Shown here: positions 55,362 through 63,725 of the stretch, piece by piece
Numbering within the stretch: the first letter of the stretch is position 1
Layout: each line of letters starts with the position of its first letter
Origin: Comamonas sp. SCN 65-56
GTDB taxonomy: Bacteria; Pseudomonadota; Gammaproteobacteria; Burkholderiales; Burkholderiaceae_C
DNA length: 64,000 bases
Reading direction: 5' to 3'
NCBI RefSeq assembly: GCF_001724135.1
Contig: NZ_MEDS01000001.1
Location: 218,229-282,228, forward strand
Program-made: the position numbers and the translations under genes
The notes under the pieces: generated by a model
Seen by the model: only the letters and a program-made list of their open reading frames with translations
What the model was told of the DNA's origin: nothing
Database searches by the model: none

Positions 55362-56011
55362 GCAGCACGGCACCGTCTACCGCACTCCCCGCACAGGGCG
55401 CGCGCGCGTATCGCCACCAGCCGCCGTCGCTGTACGTCGTGCCCTCGTTTTACGACTGGCTGGTGGGTGCATCGGCCGATCTGGCCGCACCCGCGGTGCG
55501 CGCGCCCGGCGCCGCGGCAGCGGCGCGCGAGGCTGAGATTGCCCGGCTGCTGACGCTCGAGGCGCGTCTGTTGGATCAGGGGACACTGGCGCAAGAGGCG
55601 TACGTGCGCTGGCTGGCGCTGTTTGCCGAGGAGTGCGTCTACTGGATTCCGGCCAGCGCGCCCGCAGCCGATCCGCGCCAGGCGGTTACGCTGGAATTCC
55701 ACGACCGCCGCCGGCTGCTTGATCGCGTGGCGCGTCTGGGCACGGGCTTTGCCTTCTCGCAGGTCCCGGCCTCACGCACGGCGCGGCAGTACAGCGGCCT
55801 GGAGGTCTGGTCCAGCCCGGATCGCACAGACGAGTGGCGTGCGCGCTGCAGCTTTTTGCTGGCCGAGTCGCGCGAGGGCCACGGCCGCATGCTCGCAGGC
55901 TGGAACGGTTTCGTGCTGCGCGCAACGCCTGAGGGTTTGCGCATCGTGCTCAAGCAGGTCAATTTGATCGATTGCGACCAGCCTCAGGGCAATAACTCCT
56001 TCTTTCTCTGA
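55358..56011 (+). CDS. tdnA2: aniline dioxygenase small (beta) subunit
   Basis: 217-residue ring-hydroxylating dioxygenase beta subunit (cystatin-like fold), longer than most at the N-terminus (about 25 extra residues). Motifs: WLALFAEECVYWIPA, TLEFHDRRRLLDRVARLGTG and the C-terminal LKQVNLIDCDQPQGNNSFFL, typical of the family. It has a structural role in the alpha3beta3 oxygenase. Overlaps tdnA1. Confidence 0.92.
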   Translation: MSSTAPSTALPAQGARAYRHQPPSLYVVPSFYDWLVGASADLAAPAVRAPGAAAAAREAEIARLLTLEARLLDQGTLAQEAYVRWLALFAEECVYWIPASAPAADPRQAVTLEFHDRRRLLDRVARLGTGFAFSQVPASRTARQYSGLEVWSSPDRTDEWRARCSFLLAESREGHGRMLAGWNGFVLRATPEGLRIVLKQVNLIDCDQPQGNNSFFL

Positions 56012-56021
56012 AAACAACGGC

Positions 56022-57029
56022 ATGGCCACGCGCGCGCAATCACTCACCATCACTGACATAGCCCCCCAGGGCAGCGACGCGATTCTGCTCAGCCTGGGCG
56101 AGAGCGGGGAGCAACCGCCGCTGTGCTTTCGGCCGGGCCAATACCTGACGCTGGCTGCCGAGGTGAACGGCGATGAGCTCTGGCGCTGCTACTCGATCAC
56201 CAGCGAGCCCGTGATCGGTCGGCCGATCAGTGTGTTGGTGCGCCGAGTGGCTGGCGGCAGGGCGTCCAACTGGCTGTGTGACAACACCCGTCCCGGCGAC
56301 CAGCTACGGGCGTTGCCGCCCGCCGGGCGCTTTACCTTGGCGCGACCGGGGCAGCCCGTGTTGTTTTACGCAGGCGGAAGTGGTATCGCGCCGGTGTTCG
56401 CGCTGGCGCGCGAGGCGCTTGCGCAAGGTGCGTCCCGCGTGCGGCTTTTTTACGCCAACCGCGACCGTGCCAGTGCCATGCTGTTGGCCGAGCTGCAGGT
56501 ACTGCAAGTCGCCAGCGCAGGTCGGCTGGAGATCGAACATTGGTATGACGCCGAGCAGGGTTTGCCGGCGCAGGCCGAGCTGGAGCGACAGGCGCATGGG
56601 CTGGAGCAGGCTGACGCTTATCTGTGCGGCCCCGAGCCCTTCATGCGCGCCGCTGTCGCTGCTCTGGTGGCTTGCGGGTTCGATGCCGCCCGCGTGCACC
56701 GAGAGGACTTTGGCGCTGCAGTGCAGAACGCGGAGGAGGCTGCCGCCGATGGCTCGGCGGCGGCCCTTACTGTGCAGATCAAAGGCCAGATCCACACCGT
56801 TCCTGTGCAGCCCGGCGAGCTGCTGCTGACCGCCATGCTGCGCGCCGGATTGCCTGCGCCGCATGCCTGCAAAGTCGGCGAATGCGCTTCCTGCATGTGC
56901 CGGCTGCAGGCGGGCGAAGTGCAGCGGCTGGACAACTCGGTATTGGACGAGGACGATGTAGCTGCGGGCTGGCTGCTGGCCTGCAGTTCGCGCGCTGCCA
57001 GCCCCGTGTTGCGCCTGCGCTTTTCCTGA
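56022..57029 (+). CDS. tdnB: aniline dioxygenase reductase (FAD, 2Fe-2S)
   Basis: 335-residue electron donor to the oxygenase. Order of domains: FAD-binding (RPGQYLTLAAE, RCYSITS), NAD-binding (FYAGGSGIAPVFAL, YLCGPEPFMRAAV) and a C-terminal plant-type ferredoxin with CKVGECASCMC and a fourth Cys in LLACSSR (C-x4-C-x2-C). This FNR-then-ferredoxin order is the class IA/phthalate-unlike type found in TdnB. It starts ten bases after tdnA2. Confidence 0.92.
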   Translation: MATRAQSLTITDIAPQGSDAILLSLGESGEQPPLCFRPGQYLTLAAEVNGDELWRCYSITSEPVIGRPISVLVRRVAGGRASNWLCDNTRPGDQLRALPPAGRFTLARPGQPVLFYAGGSGIAPVFALAREALAQGASRVRLFYANRDRASAMLLAELQVLQVASAGRLEIEHWYDAEQGLPAQAELERQAHGLEQADAYLCGPEPFMRAAVAALVACGFDAARVHREDFGAAVQNAEEAAADGSAAALTVQIKGQIHTVPVQPGELLLTAMLRAGLPAPHACKVGECASCMCRLQAGEVQRLDNSVLDEDDVAAGWLLACSSRAASPVLRLRFS

Positions 57030-57054
57030 CCCGGGAACCACGGACCACGCCACC

Positions 57055-57930
57055 ATGACCCGAGACGGCGCCGCTACACCCCCCTGGGACCTGATCCGGG
57101 CTTTCCTGGCGCTGGAGCGCCACGGCAGTTATGAAGTAGCCGCGGAACTGGAGGGCATCGACGACTCCACGCTGCGCCGGCGGATCCGCCAGCTGGAGCT
57201 GCACTTCGGCCGCGCCTTGTTCGTGCGGGCGGAAAGTGGCTGGCGTGCCTCGGCTGACTTGCACGCGCTCGTATCGGCGGCACAGCGCATGGAAGTCGCC
57301 GCGCGCAGCTTTTGCCAGGACCACCAGGCCGGCGCCGGCACCATCCGCATCAGCGTGATGGACGTGTTTGCGCAGCGCTTCGCGCCGGTGTTCGCGGCAC
57401 TGAGCGAGAAATACCCCCGGCTGGTTCTCACCATCACCACTGAGGCGCATTTCGTCAATCTGGAGCAGGATCAGGTGGATATCGCCGTGCGCCTGGCACG
57501 TCCGGAGCGCAACAGCAACTCGCTGCGTGTGCGCAAGCTTGGCAACGTCGCTGTCGGTGCCTATGCGAGCCGTGCGTATCTGGCGCAGGAACACCAAGAG
57601 CACCAATTGCTGGCGATGAACCTGCAGTTTTTTCACCAGGACCACAACTTCATCTACGCCCAGCAGGACTGGTCTCGCTTTGGCCTGGCCGGGCGGGTGC
57701 GGCTGCAGTCTGACAGCTTCGCGCACTTGGCACGGTGGTGTGCGCTCGGCCAGGGCCTGGCGCTGCTGCCTCGGTTTCTGGCGGGCGAGCACCCGCAATT
57801 GGTGGCCAGCCCGGCCGGCGTCTTCATCGATACGGAGCTGTGGCTGGTCAGCCGTTTCGACATGCATGCTGTCTGGCAGCGTGACCTGGCCGACCTTCTG
57901 CAGGCCGAGTTGGCGCGCTGGCCGCAGTGA
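57055..57930 (+). CDS. tdnR: LysR-type regulator of the aniline cluster
   Basis: 291-residue LysR-type transcription factor: winged helix at residues 9-68 (DLIRAFLALERHGSYEVAAELEG, with recognition helix in DDSTLRRRIRQLE) and a periplasmic-binding-like effector domain. The helix-turn-helix is slightly unusual in having DDSTLRRRI where most LysR proteins have TQPAVSRQI. It lies 25 bases after tdnB on the same strand, the place of tdnR in known clusters, where it activates in response to aniline. Confidence 0.88.
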   Translation: MTRDGAATPPWDLIRAFLALERHGSYEVAAELEGIDDSTLRRRIRQLELHFGRALFVRAESGWRASADLHALVSAAQRMEVAARSFCQDHQAGAGTIRISVMDVFAQRFAPVFAALSEKYPRLVLTITTEAHFVNLEQDQVDIAVRLARPERNSNSLRVRKLGNVAVGAYASRAYLAQEHQEHQLLAMNLQFFHQDHNFIYAQQDWSRFGLAGRVRLQSDSFAHLARWCALGQGLALLPRFLAGEHPQLVASPAGVFIDTELWLVSRFDMHAVWQRDLADLLQAELARWPQ

Positions 57931-57969
57931 GCAGGACCTGGTCGCCGGCCCCTGGAGGGTGCTACGGAG

Positions 57970-58026
57970 GAAATAGCGGCCAGCGCTTGACAGCAAAGCG
58001 TTCCATGCCTTTTTGATATAAAAAAA
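57970..58026. repeat. dispersed GCGCTT repeat, copy 9
   Basis: AAATAGCGGCCAGCGCTTGACAGCAAAGCGTTCCATGCC, then TTTTTGATATAAAAAAA. It is located between tdnR and clpB; the trailing T-run could act as a weak terminator for the tdn operon. Confidence 0.7.
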
Positions 58027-58063
58027 CGGCTCGCATGGGAGGCGCCTCGGTACGCGCGTGCGG

Positions 58064-58091
58064 CTTGAAACTGCTCAGAATTGCCCTATCT
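58064..58091 (+). promoter_or_regulatory. RpoH (sigma-32) promoter of clpB
   Basis: CTTGAA (58064-58069), 14-base spacer, CCCTATCT (58084-58091), one mismatch from CCCCATNT. The spacing is identical to the grpE promoter. It lies 21 bases before the clpB ATG, with GGAGGT (58104-58109) between. Confidence 0.8.
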
Positions 58092-58112
58092 GAAGGAGCA
58101 TTCGGAGGTTTC

Positions 58113-60710
58113 ATGCGACTCGACAAACTCACTACCAAATTTCAGGAAGCCCTGGCCGACGCCCAATCGCTCGCGCTCGGGCACGACAACGCCTACATCC
58201 AGCCCGAGCACCTGCTCGCGGCCATGCTGCAGCAGGACGACGGCCCCAAGGCGCTGCTGGCGCGCGCGGGCGTCAACGTTGCGCGCCTGGCGCAAGAAGC
58301 CGCCGCCGCCATCAAGCGCCTGCCCGCCGTAGATGGCCAGGAGCAGGTGCAGCCCGGCCCCGATCTGATCAAGCTCTTGCAGGCGACCGAGAAGGAAGCC
58401 ATCAAGCGCGGCGACCAGTTCATCGCCAGCGAGATGTTTCTGCTCGCGCTGGCTGATTCCAGCGGCGAAGCTGGCCGTATCGCCAAGGAGGCCGGCCTGT
58501 CGCGCAAGGCGCTCGAATCGGCCGTGGAAGCCGTGCGCGGCGGCCAGACCATGGACAGCGCCGAGGGCGAGGGCCAGCGCGAAGCCTTGAAGAAATACAC
58601 GCTGGACCTGACCGAGCGCGCGCGCCTGGGCAAGCTTGACCCGGTGATTGGCCGTGACGACGAAATCCGCCGCACCATCCAGGTGCTGCAGCGGCGCAGC
58701 AAGAACAACCCGGTGTTGATCGGCGAGCCGGGCGTGGGCAAGACGGCCATCGTCGAGGGCCTGGCGCAGCGCATCATCGCGGGCGAAGTGCCTGAAAGCC
58801 TCAAGGGCAAGCGCGTGCTGGTGCTCGACATGGCGGGCCTCTTGGCCGGTGCCAAGTTCCGTGGCGAATTTGAAGAGCGCCTCAAATCCGTGCTCAAGGA
58901 AGTGGCGCAGGACGAAGGCCGCATCATCCTCTTCATCGACGAGCTGCACACCATGGTCGGCGCCGGCAAGGCCGAGGGCGCGATCGATGCGGGCAATATG
59001 CTGAAACCCGCGCTCGCGCGTGGCGAGTTGCACTGCATCGGCGCGACCACGCTGGATGAATACCGCAAATACATCGAGAAGGACGCGGCGCTGGAGCGGC
59101 GCTTTCAGAAGGTGCTGGTCGATGAACCGAGCGTGGAAGACACCATCGCCATCCTGCGCGGCCTGCAAGTGCGTTATGAGGCCCACCACGGCGTGGACAT
59201 TACGGATCCAGCTATCGTTGCTGCAGCGGAACTCTCCCACCGCTACATTACCGACCGCTTTCTGCCCGACAAGGCCATCGACCTGATCGACGAGGCGGCG
59301 GCGCGCATCAAGATCGAGATCGATTCCAAGCCCGAAGCTTTGGACAAGCTGGAGCGCCGCATGATCCAGCTCAAGATCGAGCGCGAGGCGATGAAGAAGG
59401 AGACCGATGAGGCCTCGCACAAGCGGCTCGAACTGATCGAGGAAGAGCTCGCCACCGCCGAGCGCGAGTACGCCGATCTGGAAGAAATCTGGAAGGCCGA
59501 GAAAGCCAGTGCGCAAGGCAGCGAGCAGATCAGAAAAGAGATCGACGCGATCCGCACGCAGATCGAAGACCTGAAACGCAAGGGCGATTTCAACAAGGTG
59601 GCCGAACTGCAGTACGGCAAGCTCCCCGAGCTGGAAAAGAGCCTCAAGGAAGCGCAGGACAGCGAGGCCGGCGGCAACGCGCCCCAGCACAAGCTGCTGC
59701 GTACGCATGTGGGTGCCGAGGAAATCGCCGAGGTGGTCTCACGCGCCACCGGCATCCCGGTCGCCAAGATGATGCAGGGCGAAAAAGACAAGCTGCTGCG
59801 CATGGAAGACAAGCTGCACGAGCGTGTCGTCGGCCAGGATGAGGCCATCTCGGCCGTTGCCAACGCGATCCGCCGCTCGCGCTCGGGGCTGTCGGATCCG
59901 AACCGCCCGCTGGGCAGCTTCCTCTTTCTCGGCCCCACGGGTGTGGGCAAGACCGAGCTGTGCAAGGCGCTGGCCGGTTTCCTCTTCGACAGCGAAGACC
60001 ACCTGGTGCGCATCGACATGAGCGAGTTCATGGAAAAGCATAGCGTCGCGCGCTTGATTGGCGCGCCTCCGGGCTATGTTGGCTATGAAGAAGGTGGCTA
60101 CTTGACGGAAGCCGTGCGGCGCAAGCCCTACAGCGTGCTGCTGCTCGACGAGGTGGAAAAGGCCCATCCGGACGTGTTCAACGTGCTCTTGCAGGTGCTC
60201 GACGACGGGCGCCTGACGGACGGGCAGGGGCGTACCGTGGATTTCAAGAACACGGTGATCGTGATGACCAGCAACATCGGCTCGCACCGCATCCAGGCCA
60301 TGGTCGGCCAGCCTGCCGACGAGATCAAGGACGCGGTATGGGAAGAGCTGAAGACGCACTTCCGCCCCGAGTTCCTGAACCGCATCGACGAGACCGTGGT
60401 ATTCCATGCGCTCGATGCGAAGAACATCGAAGCGATCGCGGCGATCCAGCTCAAGCTGCTGGAGGCGCGCCTGACCAAGATGGACTTGCACCTGCAAGTG
60501 TCGAGCGCAGCGATGGCCGAGCTGGCCAAAGTCGGGTTCGACCCGGTGTTCGGCGCGCGGCCCCTGAAGCGCGCGATCCAGCAGCGCATCGAAAATCCGC
60601 TCTCCAAGCTGCTGCTGGAAGGCAAGTTCCTGCCCAAGACCAAGATCGCCGTCAGCGTCGATCCGATCAAGGCGCCAGGCGTGTTCGAGTTCAGCGGTCA
60701 GCCTGAGTAA
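58113..60710 (+). CDS. clpB: ATP-dependent disaggregase ClpB
   Basis: Hsp100 chaperone that, with DnaKJ, dissolves protein aggregates. 865 residues: N domain (1-150), AAA-1 with Walker [10 protein letters not shown], the ClpB-specific middle coiled coil (about 400-530), AAA-2 with [14 protein letters not shown] and the [13 protein letters not shown] pore loop. There is no ClpP-binding loop. Start at [10 protein letters not shown] (58113) with GGAGGT upstream; the longer frame includes the promoter. Confidence 0.97.
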   Translation: MRLDKLTTKFQEALADAQSLALGHDNAYIQPEHLLAAMLQQDDGPKALLARAGVNVARLAQEAAAAIKRLPAVDGQEQVQPGPDLIKLLQATEKEAIKRGDQFIASEMFLLALADSSGEAGRIAKEAGLSRKALESAVEAVRGGQTMDSAEGEGQREALKKYTLDLTERARLGKLDPVIGRDDEIRRTIQVLQRRSKNNPVLIGEPGVGKTAIVEGLAQRIIAGEVPESLKGKRVLVLDMAGLLAGAKFRGEFEERLKSVLKEVAQDEGRIILFIDELHTMVGAGKAEGAIDAGNMLKPALARGELHCIGATTLDEYRKYIEKDAALERRFQKVLVDEPSVEDTIAILRGLQVRYEAHHGVDITDPAIVAAAELSHRYITDRFLPDKAIDLIDEAAARIKIEIDSKPEALDKLERRMIQLKIEREAMKKETDEASHKRLELIEEELATAEREYADLEEIWKAEKASAQGSEQIRKEIDAIRTQIEDLKRKGDFNKVAELQYGKLPELEKSLKEAQDSEAGGNAPQHKLLRTHVGAEEIAEVVSRATGIPVAKMMQGEKDKLLRMEDKLHERVVGQDEAISAVANAIRRSRSGLSDPNRPLGSFLFLGPTGVGKTELCKALAGFLFDSEDHLVRIDMSEFMEKHSVARLIGAPPGYVGYEEGGYLTEAVRRKPYSVLLLDEVEKAHPDVFNVLLQVLDDGRLTDGQGRTVDFKNTVIVMTSNIGSHRIQAMVGQPADEIKDAVWEELKTHFRPEFLNRIDETVVFHALDAKNIEAIAAIQLKLLEARLTKMDLHLQVSSAAMAELAKVGFDPVFGARPLKRAIQQRIENPLSKLLLEGKFLPKTKIAVSVDPIKAPGVFEFSGQPE

Positions 60711-60724
60711 CGGCCTTTCCACTT

Positions 60725-60743
60725 CTTCCCCCTTTGGGGGAAG
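60725..60743. repeat. perfect CTTCCCCC hairpin after clpB (REP-like)
   Basis: CTTCCCCC-TTT-GGGGGAAG, eight-base perfect stem, followed by GTTGGGATGGGG and no T-run. The GTTGGGATGGGG tail and C-rich arm resemble the REP-like element in thrC. Confidence 0.7.
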
Positions 60744-60855
60744 GTTGGGATGGGGGCCGCGCCGCGGCAGACCAAAAAATTTTTGCAGGTCATGGAATAA
60801 ACCGGCCCTTGGAAGTGTTCATGCAGGTGTGTTCAACTGATTTCGGAACCGCTCC

Positions 60856-61230
60856 ATGAAGCTGCTTTCCACCCTCGGCCTGGCCTGTGCCGCGCTCACT
60901 TTCAGCCTCAGCGCCTTCGCTGCCCCTCCGGTGCAAGCCAAAGGTGACGTGCTCACCGGAACCAACGGTCACACCCTGTACACCTTTGACAAAGACCAGG
61001 CGGGCAGCGGCAAATCCGCCTGCAATGGACCCTGCGCAGCCAACTGGCCGCCGCTGATGGCCGACAGCGCCGCGACGGCCGAGGGTGACTACAGCATCAT
61101 CACGCGCGACGACGGCGCCAGGCAGTGGGCGCACAAGGGCAAGCCGTTGTATTTCTGGGTCAAGGATGCCAAGCCTGGCGATACCACCGGAGACGGCTTC
61201 AACGGCGTCTGGAAGACAGCCCGCCCTTGA
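60856..61230 (+). CDS. small secreted protein of the COG4315 type
   Basis: 124-residue exported protein with a Sec signal (cleavage after AFA, about residue 22). Contains the Y-x-[FWY]-x-x-D signature in LYTFDKDQAG and the paired cysteines CNGPCAANWPPL; a second WxxKGKPLYFWVKD repeat follows. The family has no fixed role. It precedes an ECF sigma and anti-sigma pair by 27 bases, as often seen for this family. Confidence 0.85.
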   Translation: MKLLSTLGLACAALTFSLSAFAAPPVQAKGDVLTGTNGHTLYTFDKDQAGSGKSACNGPCAANWPPLMADSAATAEGDYSIITRDDGARQWAHKGKPLYFWVKDAKPGDTTGDGFNGVWKTARP

Positions 61231-61256
61231 GCGTTTTTTGCTGACGGCAGCCCCGC

Positions 61257-61772
61257 GTGAAGCACGAACAGGTCGTCCAGCAACTGCCTGCATTGCGTCG
61301 CTATGCGCTTGCGCTGACGGGCGACCGCTGGGCGGCCGACGACCTGTTGCAGGACACGCTGGAGCGTGCCTGCAGCAAATGGCGCTTGTGGATCGTCGGT
61401 ACCGACCTGCGCGCCTGGCTGTTCACGCTGATGCACAACCTGTATCTGAACGAACGCCGCAATACGCTTTCGCAGTCTGCAGTGATAGCTATTGATGATG
61501 TAGCAAACGAGCTGGCTGCGCCGGCTCGATCGCTGGACGATGCGATGGATCTCGATCGCTGCCTGCAGCGCCTGCCGGGCGAGCAGCGCGCCGTGCTGCT
61601 GCTGGTGACGTTGGAGGACATGGATTACCGGGAAGTGGCGCGGATATTGAAAATACCCATTGGCACAGTGATGTCGCGCCTGTCGCGTGCGCGTACCCGC
61701 TTGCGCGAACTCATGCAGGCAGACGCCGATGCACCCGCGGCTGGCGAGCCTGCGCTGCGCCGCCTGAAATAG
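61257..61772 (+). CDS. ECF-type RNA polymerase sigma factor
   Basis: 171-residue sigma-70 family ECF factor with GTG start. Region 2 (LPALRRYALALTGDRWAADD, DTLERACSKW, DLRAWLFTLMHNLYLNERR cut here to WLFTLMHNLY) and region 4 (LPGEQRAVLLLVTLEDMDYREVA with IPIGTVMSRLSRARTRLREL recognition helix). A putative anti-sigma factor follows 20 bases on. Which stress it answers to is unknown; the upstream secreted protein may be a target. Confidence 0.9.
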   Translation: MKHEQVVQQLPALRRYALALTGDRWAADDLLQDTLERACSKWRLWIVGTDLRAWLFTLMHNLYLNERRNTLSQSAVIAIDDVANELAAPARSLDDAMDLDRCLQRLPGEQRAVLLLVTLEDMDYREVARILKIPIGTVMSRLSRARTRLRELMQADADAPAAGEPALRRLK

Positions 61773-61792
61773 AGTGGGGCGCTGGAGCAGAG

Positions 61793-62644
61793 ATGACCAA
61801 CGATTTCCCCGAACCCACCACAGCCGGTGCGCTGGATGAAGCCACGCTGCACGCGTTGGTTGACGGCAAGCTGGCGCCCCAGGCCCGCGCCGCTGCCGAG
61901 GCGGCACTGGCTGCCACCCCGCAGGCTGCGCAGACCGTGCGCCACTGGCGTGTGCAGCGCGAGGCACTGGCAAAGCTGCACCACGAGGTGCTCGATGAAC
62001 CCGTGCCGCCCGCCCTGCGCGCGACGGCCGAGCGCTTGGCAGGCCAACGTCAAAGCGCCAACGACTGGTGGTGGCGCGGCGCGATGGTTGCCTCGGTTCT
62101 GGTGGCGTTCGGGGTTGGCTGGCTGGGGCGCGGGCTGTGGCAGCCGACGCAAGTCGGCGCTGCGCAATCAATGCAACTGGCACGCATGGCAGATCAGCGT
62201 TTTGTGCAGCAGGCCTCGCTTGCCTATGCGGTCTATCAGCCGGAAAAGCTGCATGCCGTCGAAGTGCCGGCGGCGCAGCAGGATCATCTGGTGCAGTGGC
62301 TCTCCAAACGTCTGGATCGCCCGCTGCAGGTGCCCGACCTGAGCACTCAGGGCTATACGCTCGTGGGTGGGCGGCTGCTGCCGGGCGAAGAGGGTGCGCG
62401 GGCGCAGTTCATGTTCCAGGATGCCGCGGGCGGCCGCATCACGCTCTACCTGGGCGCCGTCGCACCGCAGGGCGCGCTGGCGCAGGACAGCGCCTTCCGC
62501 TTTGAGAGCGATGGACCGGTGTCCAGTTTCTACTGGGTTGATCGTGGCTTTGGCTACGCGCTGTCAGGGCATTTGCCGCGCCCCCGGCTGCAGGCACTGG
62601 CGAGCGACGTGTATCGCCAGTTGGAGGAACGCCAGACGCGTTGA
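61793..62644 (+). CDS. membrane anti-sigma factor
   Basis: 283-residue single-pass protein. N-terminal zinc-less anti-sigma-type domain (DEATLHALVDGKLAPQARAAAEA), one transmembrane segment (GAMVASVLVAFGVGWLGRGL, about 97-116) and a periplasmic sensor part of 165 residues with YTLVGGRLLPG. Its position after the ECF gene supports the role. No conserved HxxxCxxC motif, so it is of the non-ZAS type. Confidence 0.85.
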   Translation: MTNDFPEPTTAGALDEATLHALVDGKLAPQARAAAEAALAATPQAAQTVRHWRVQREALAKLHHEVLDEPVPPALRATAERLAGQRQSANDWWWRGAMVASVLVAFGVGWLGRGLWQPTQVGAAQSMQLARMADQRFVQQASLAYAVYQPEKLHAVEVPAAQQDHLVQWLSKRLDRPLQVPDLSTQGYTLVGGRLLPGEEGARAQFMFQDAAGGRITLYLGAVAPQGALAQDSAFRFESDGPVSSFYWVDRGFGYALSGHLPRPRLQALASDVYRQLEERQTR

Positions 62645-62690
62645 GCGGCAGCCGCGAGCGCGCCATCGCGGGCGTTCATGGCGTGGGTGT

Positions 62691-62960
62691 TCAGCGCTGC
62701 GCCAGCCACCACGCCAGGCCAAAGGCCAGCACGGCGGGCACCGCGAACACGATGAGCAGGATGGGCAGTTCCTCGCGCACGCTGTAGCCCGCGTGCGTCA
62801 CGCCGACCCACATGTTGGCGAGTGTGACCGCCAGCCAGGCGGGCATGAAAGCCTTGGCCGCCAGAGACATTCCGGCGGCGCTGGCGCCCCAGAGCCAGCC
62901 GAACAGAGTGAAGACGCCCAGCAGCGCCAGGCCTCCGACGATGACGAGCAGCATGTGCAT
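62691..62960 (-). CDS. small membrane protein of unknown function
   Basis: 89 residues with three likely transmembrane segments: LLVIVGGLALLGVFTLFGWL (about 4-23), AFMPAWLAVTLANMWVGV and LLIVFAVPAVLAFGLAWWL. Convergent with the anti-sigma gene. An alternative start is at 62954 (MLLVIVG). No family recognised. Confidence 0.7.
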   Translation of the reverse strand: MHMLLVIVGGLALLGVFTLFGWLWGASAAGMSLAAKAFMPAWLAVTLANMWVGVTHAGYSVREELPILLIVFAVPAVLAFGLAWWLAQR

Positions 62961-62996
62961 GGCGTGGTGTCCTTTTGGGTCGGGAGGGTAAAAGGC

Positions 62997-63140
62997 CTAT
63001 TTTGTCGTGTAACCACCGTTGATCAAGATGGTTTGCCTGCTGATCCACCAGCCGTCGCTGACCAGATGGCGGATGAGCTGCACCACGTCCTCGATGCACG
63101 GCAAGGCAATGCCGGGATGTGTCACCGCGGGCAATGCCGC
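62997..63140 (-). pseudogene. remnant of a short-chain dehydrogenase/reductase (C-terminal end)
   Basis: The minus strand encodes DVVQLIRHLVSDGWWISRQ and TILINGGYTTK followed by a stop at 62997, which is the typical SDR C-terminus (helix, then (Q)T(I/L)xxNGG). Upstream, the catalytic Ser-Tyr-Lys region and the cofactor fold are missing, and the frame before PGIALP is not SDR-like. It is therefore a truncated relic, within a 429-base gap between two small membrane-protein genes; the rest of the gap (63141-63389) shows no supported feature. Confidence 0.7.
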
Positions 63141-63389
63141 AACCTGCATCGCCTGCGCGCAGTCCGTCATGGCTGAGCACGTGGTGGTTTCGCACCGGCG
63201 CCATAACCTTGAACTTGTGGCCTCTGGCGCCATCTATCGAGCAGCAGCAGACTGCGTTGGATCGTTCCTTTTGGCAAACAGCGCATGCGGTTATTCGCTT
63301 TTCAACGCGCCGTATCACCAATTGCGGCTTACCATAGACAGGCGTGCAGCACTCTGCTGTTCGTCCATTTCGTCAGAAAGAGGCAAGGT

Positions 63390-63704
63390 TTGAACGAAGT
63401 CGTCACCACCATCGTGCGCTGGAGCCTGCGCCTGATCGTGATCGCCATGGGTGCGGTGCTGTTCCTGAGCCTGCTGGTCGCCGCCGGCGTGCTGGCCATG
63501 GCCTGGGGGCTGCGTGCGCTGTGGGCGCGCGTCACCGGCCGCCCGGTTACGCCCTGGGTGATGCGCATGGACCCGCGCCACGGCTTCAACACGGTGTACC
63601 GCAGCACCGCGCGTTGGACGGCCCATACGACCGAGCAGGCGCGCCATCGCACCAGTCGGCCGCGGGACGTGACCGACGTGCAGCCACGCGAAATTCGCCA
63701 GTAA
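63390..63704 (+). CDS. small membrane protein of unknown function
   Basis: 104 residues from a TTG start at 63390 (LNEVVTTIVRW), preceded by AGGCAAGG. One long hydrophobic segment (LRLIVIAMGAVLFLSLLVAAG, given in part: LIVIAMGAVLFLSLLV, about residues 14-29, extending to about 42) and a basic C-terminal tail. It lies 21 bases upstream of the aldehyde dehydrogenase gene. No family recognised. Confidence 0.65.
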   Translation: MNEVVTTIVRWSLRLIVIAMGAVLFLSLLVAAGVLAMAWGLRALWARVTGRPVTPWVMRMDPRHGFNTVYRSTARWTAHTTEQARHRTSRPRDVTDVQPREIRQ

Positions 63705-63725
63705 ACCCACCGGCGGCTTCCTGGC

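Noticed and set aside
58086..59708. 540-codon open frame on the minus strand
   Set aside because: Antisense to clpB, no domain, Leu/Arg/Ala-biased.
61480..61515. Possible repeat fragment in the ECF sigma gene (GTGATAGCTATTGATGATG)
   Set aside because: It encodes a normal variable linker between sigma regions 2 and 4; similarity to the repeat is only the string ATAGCTAT.
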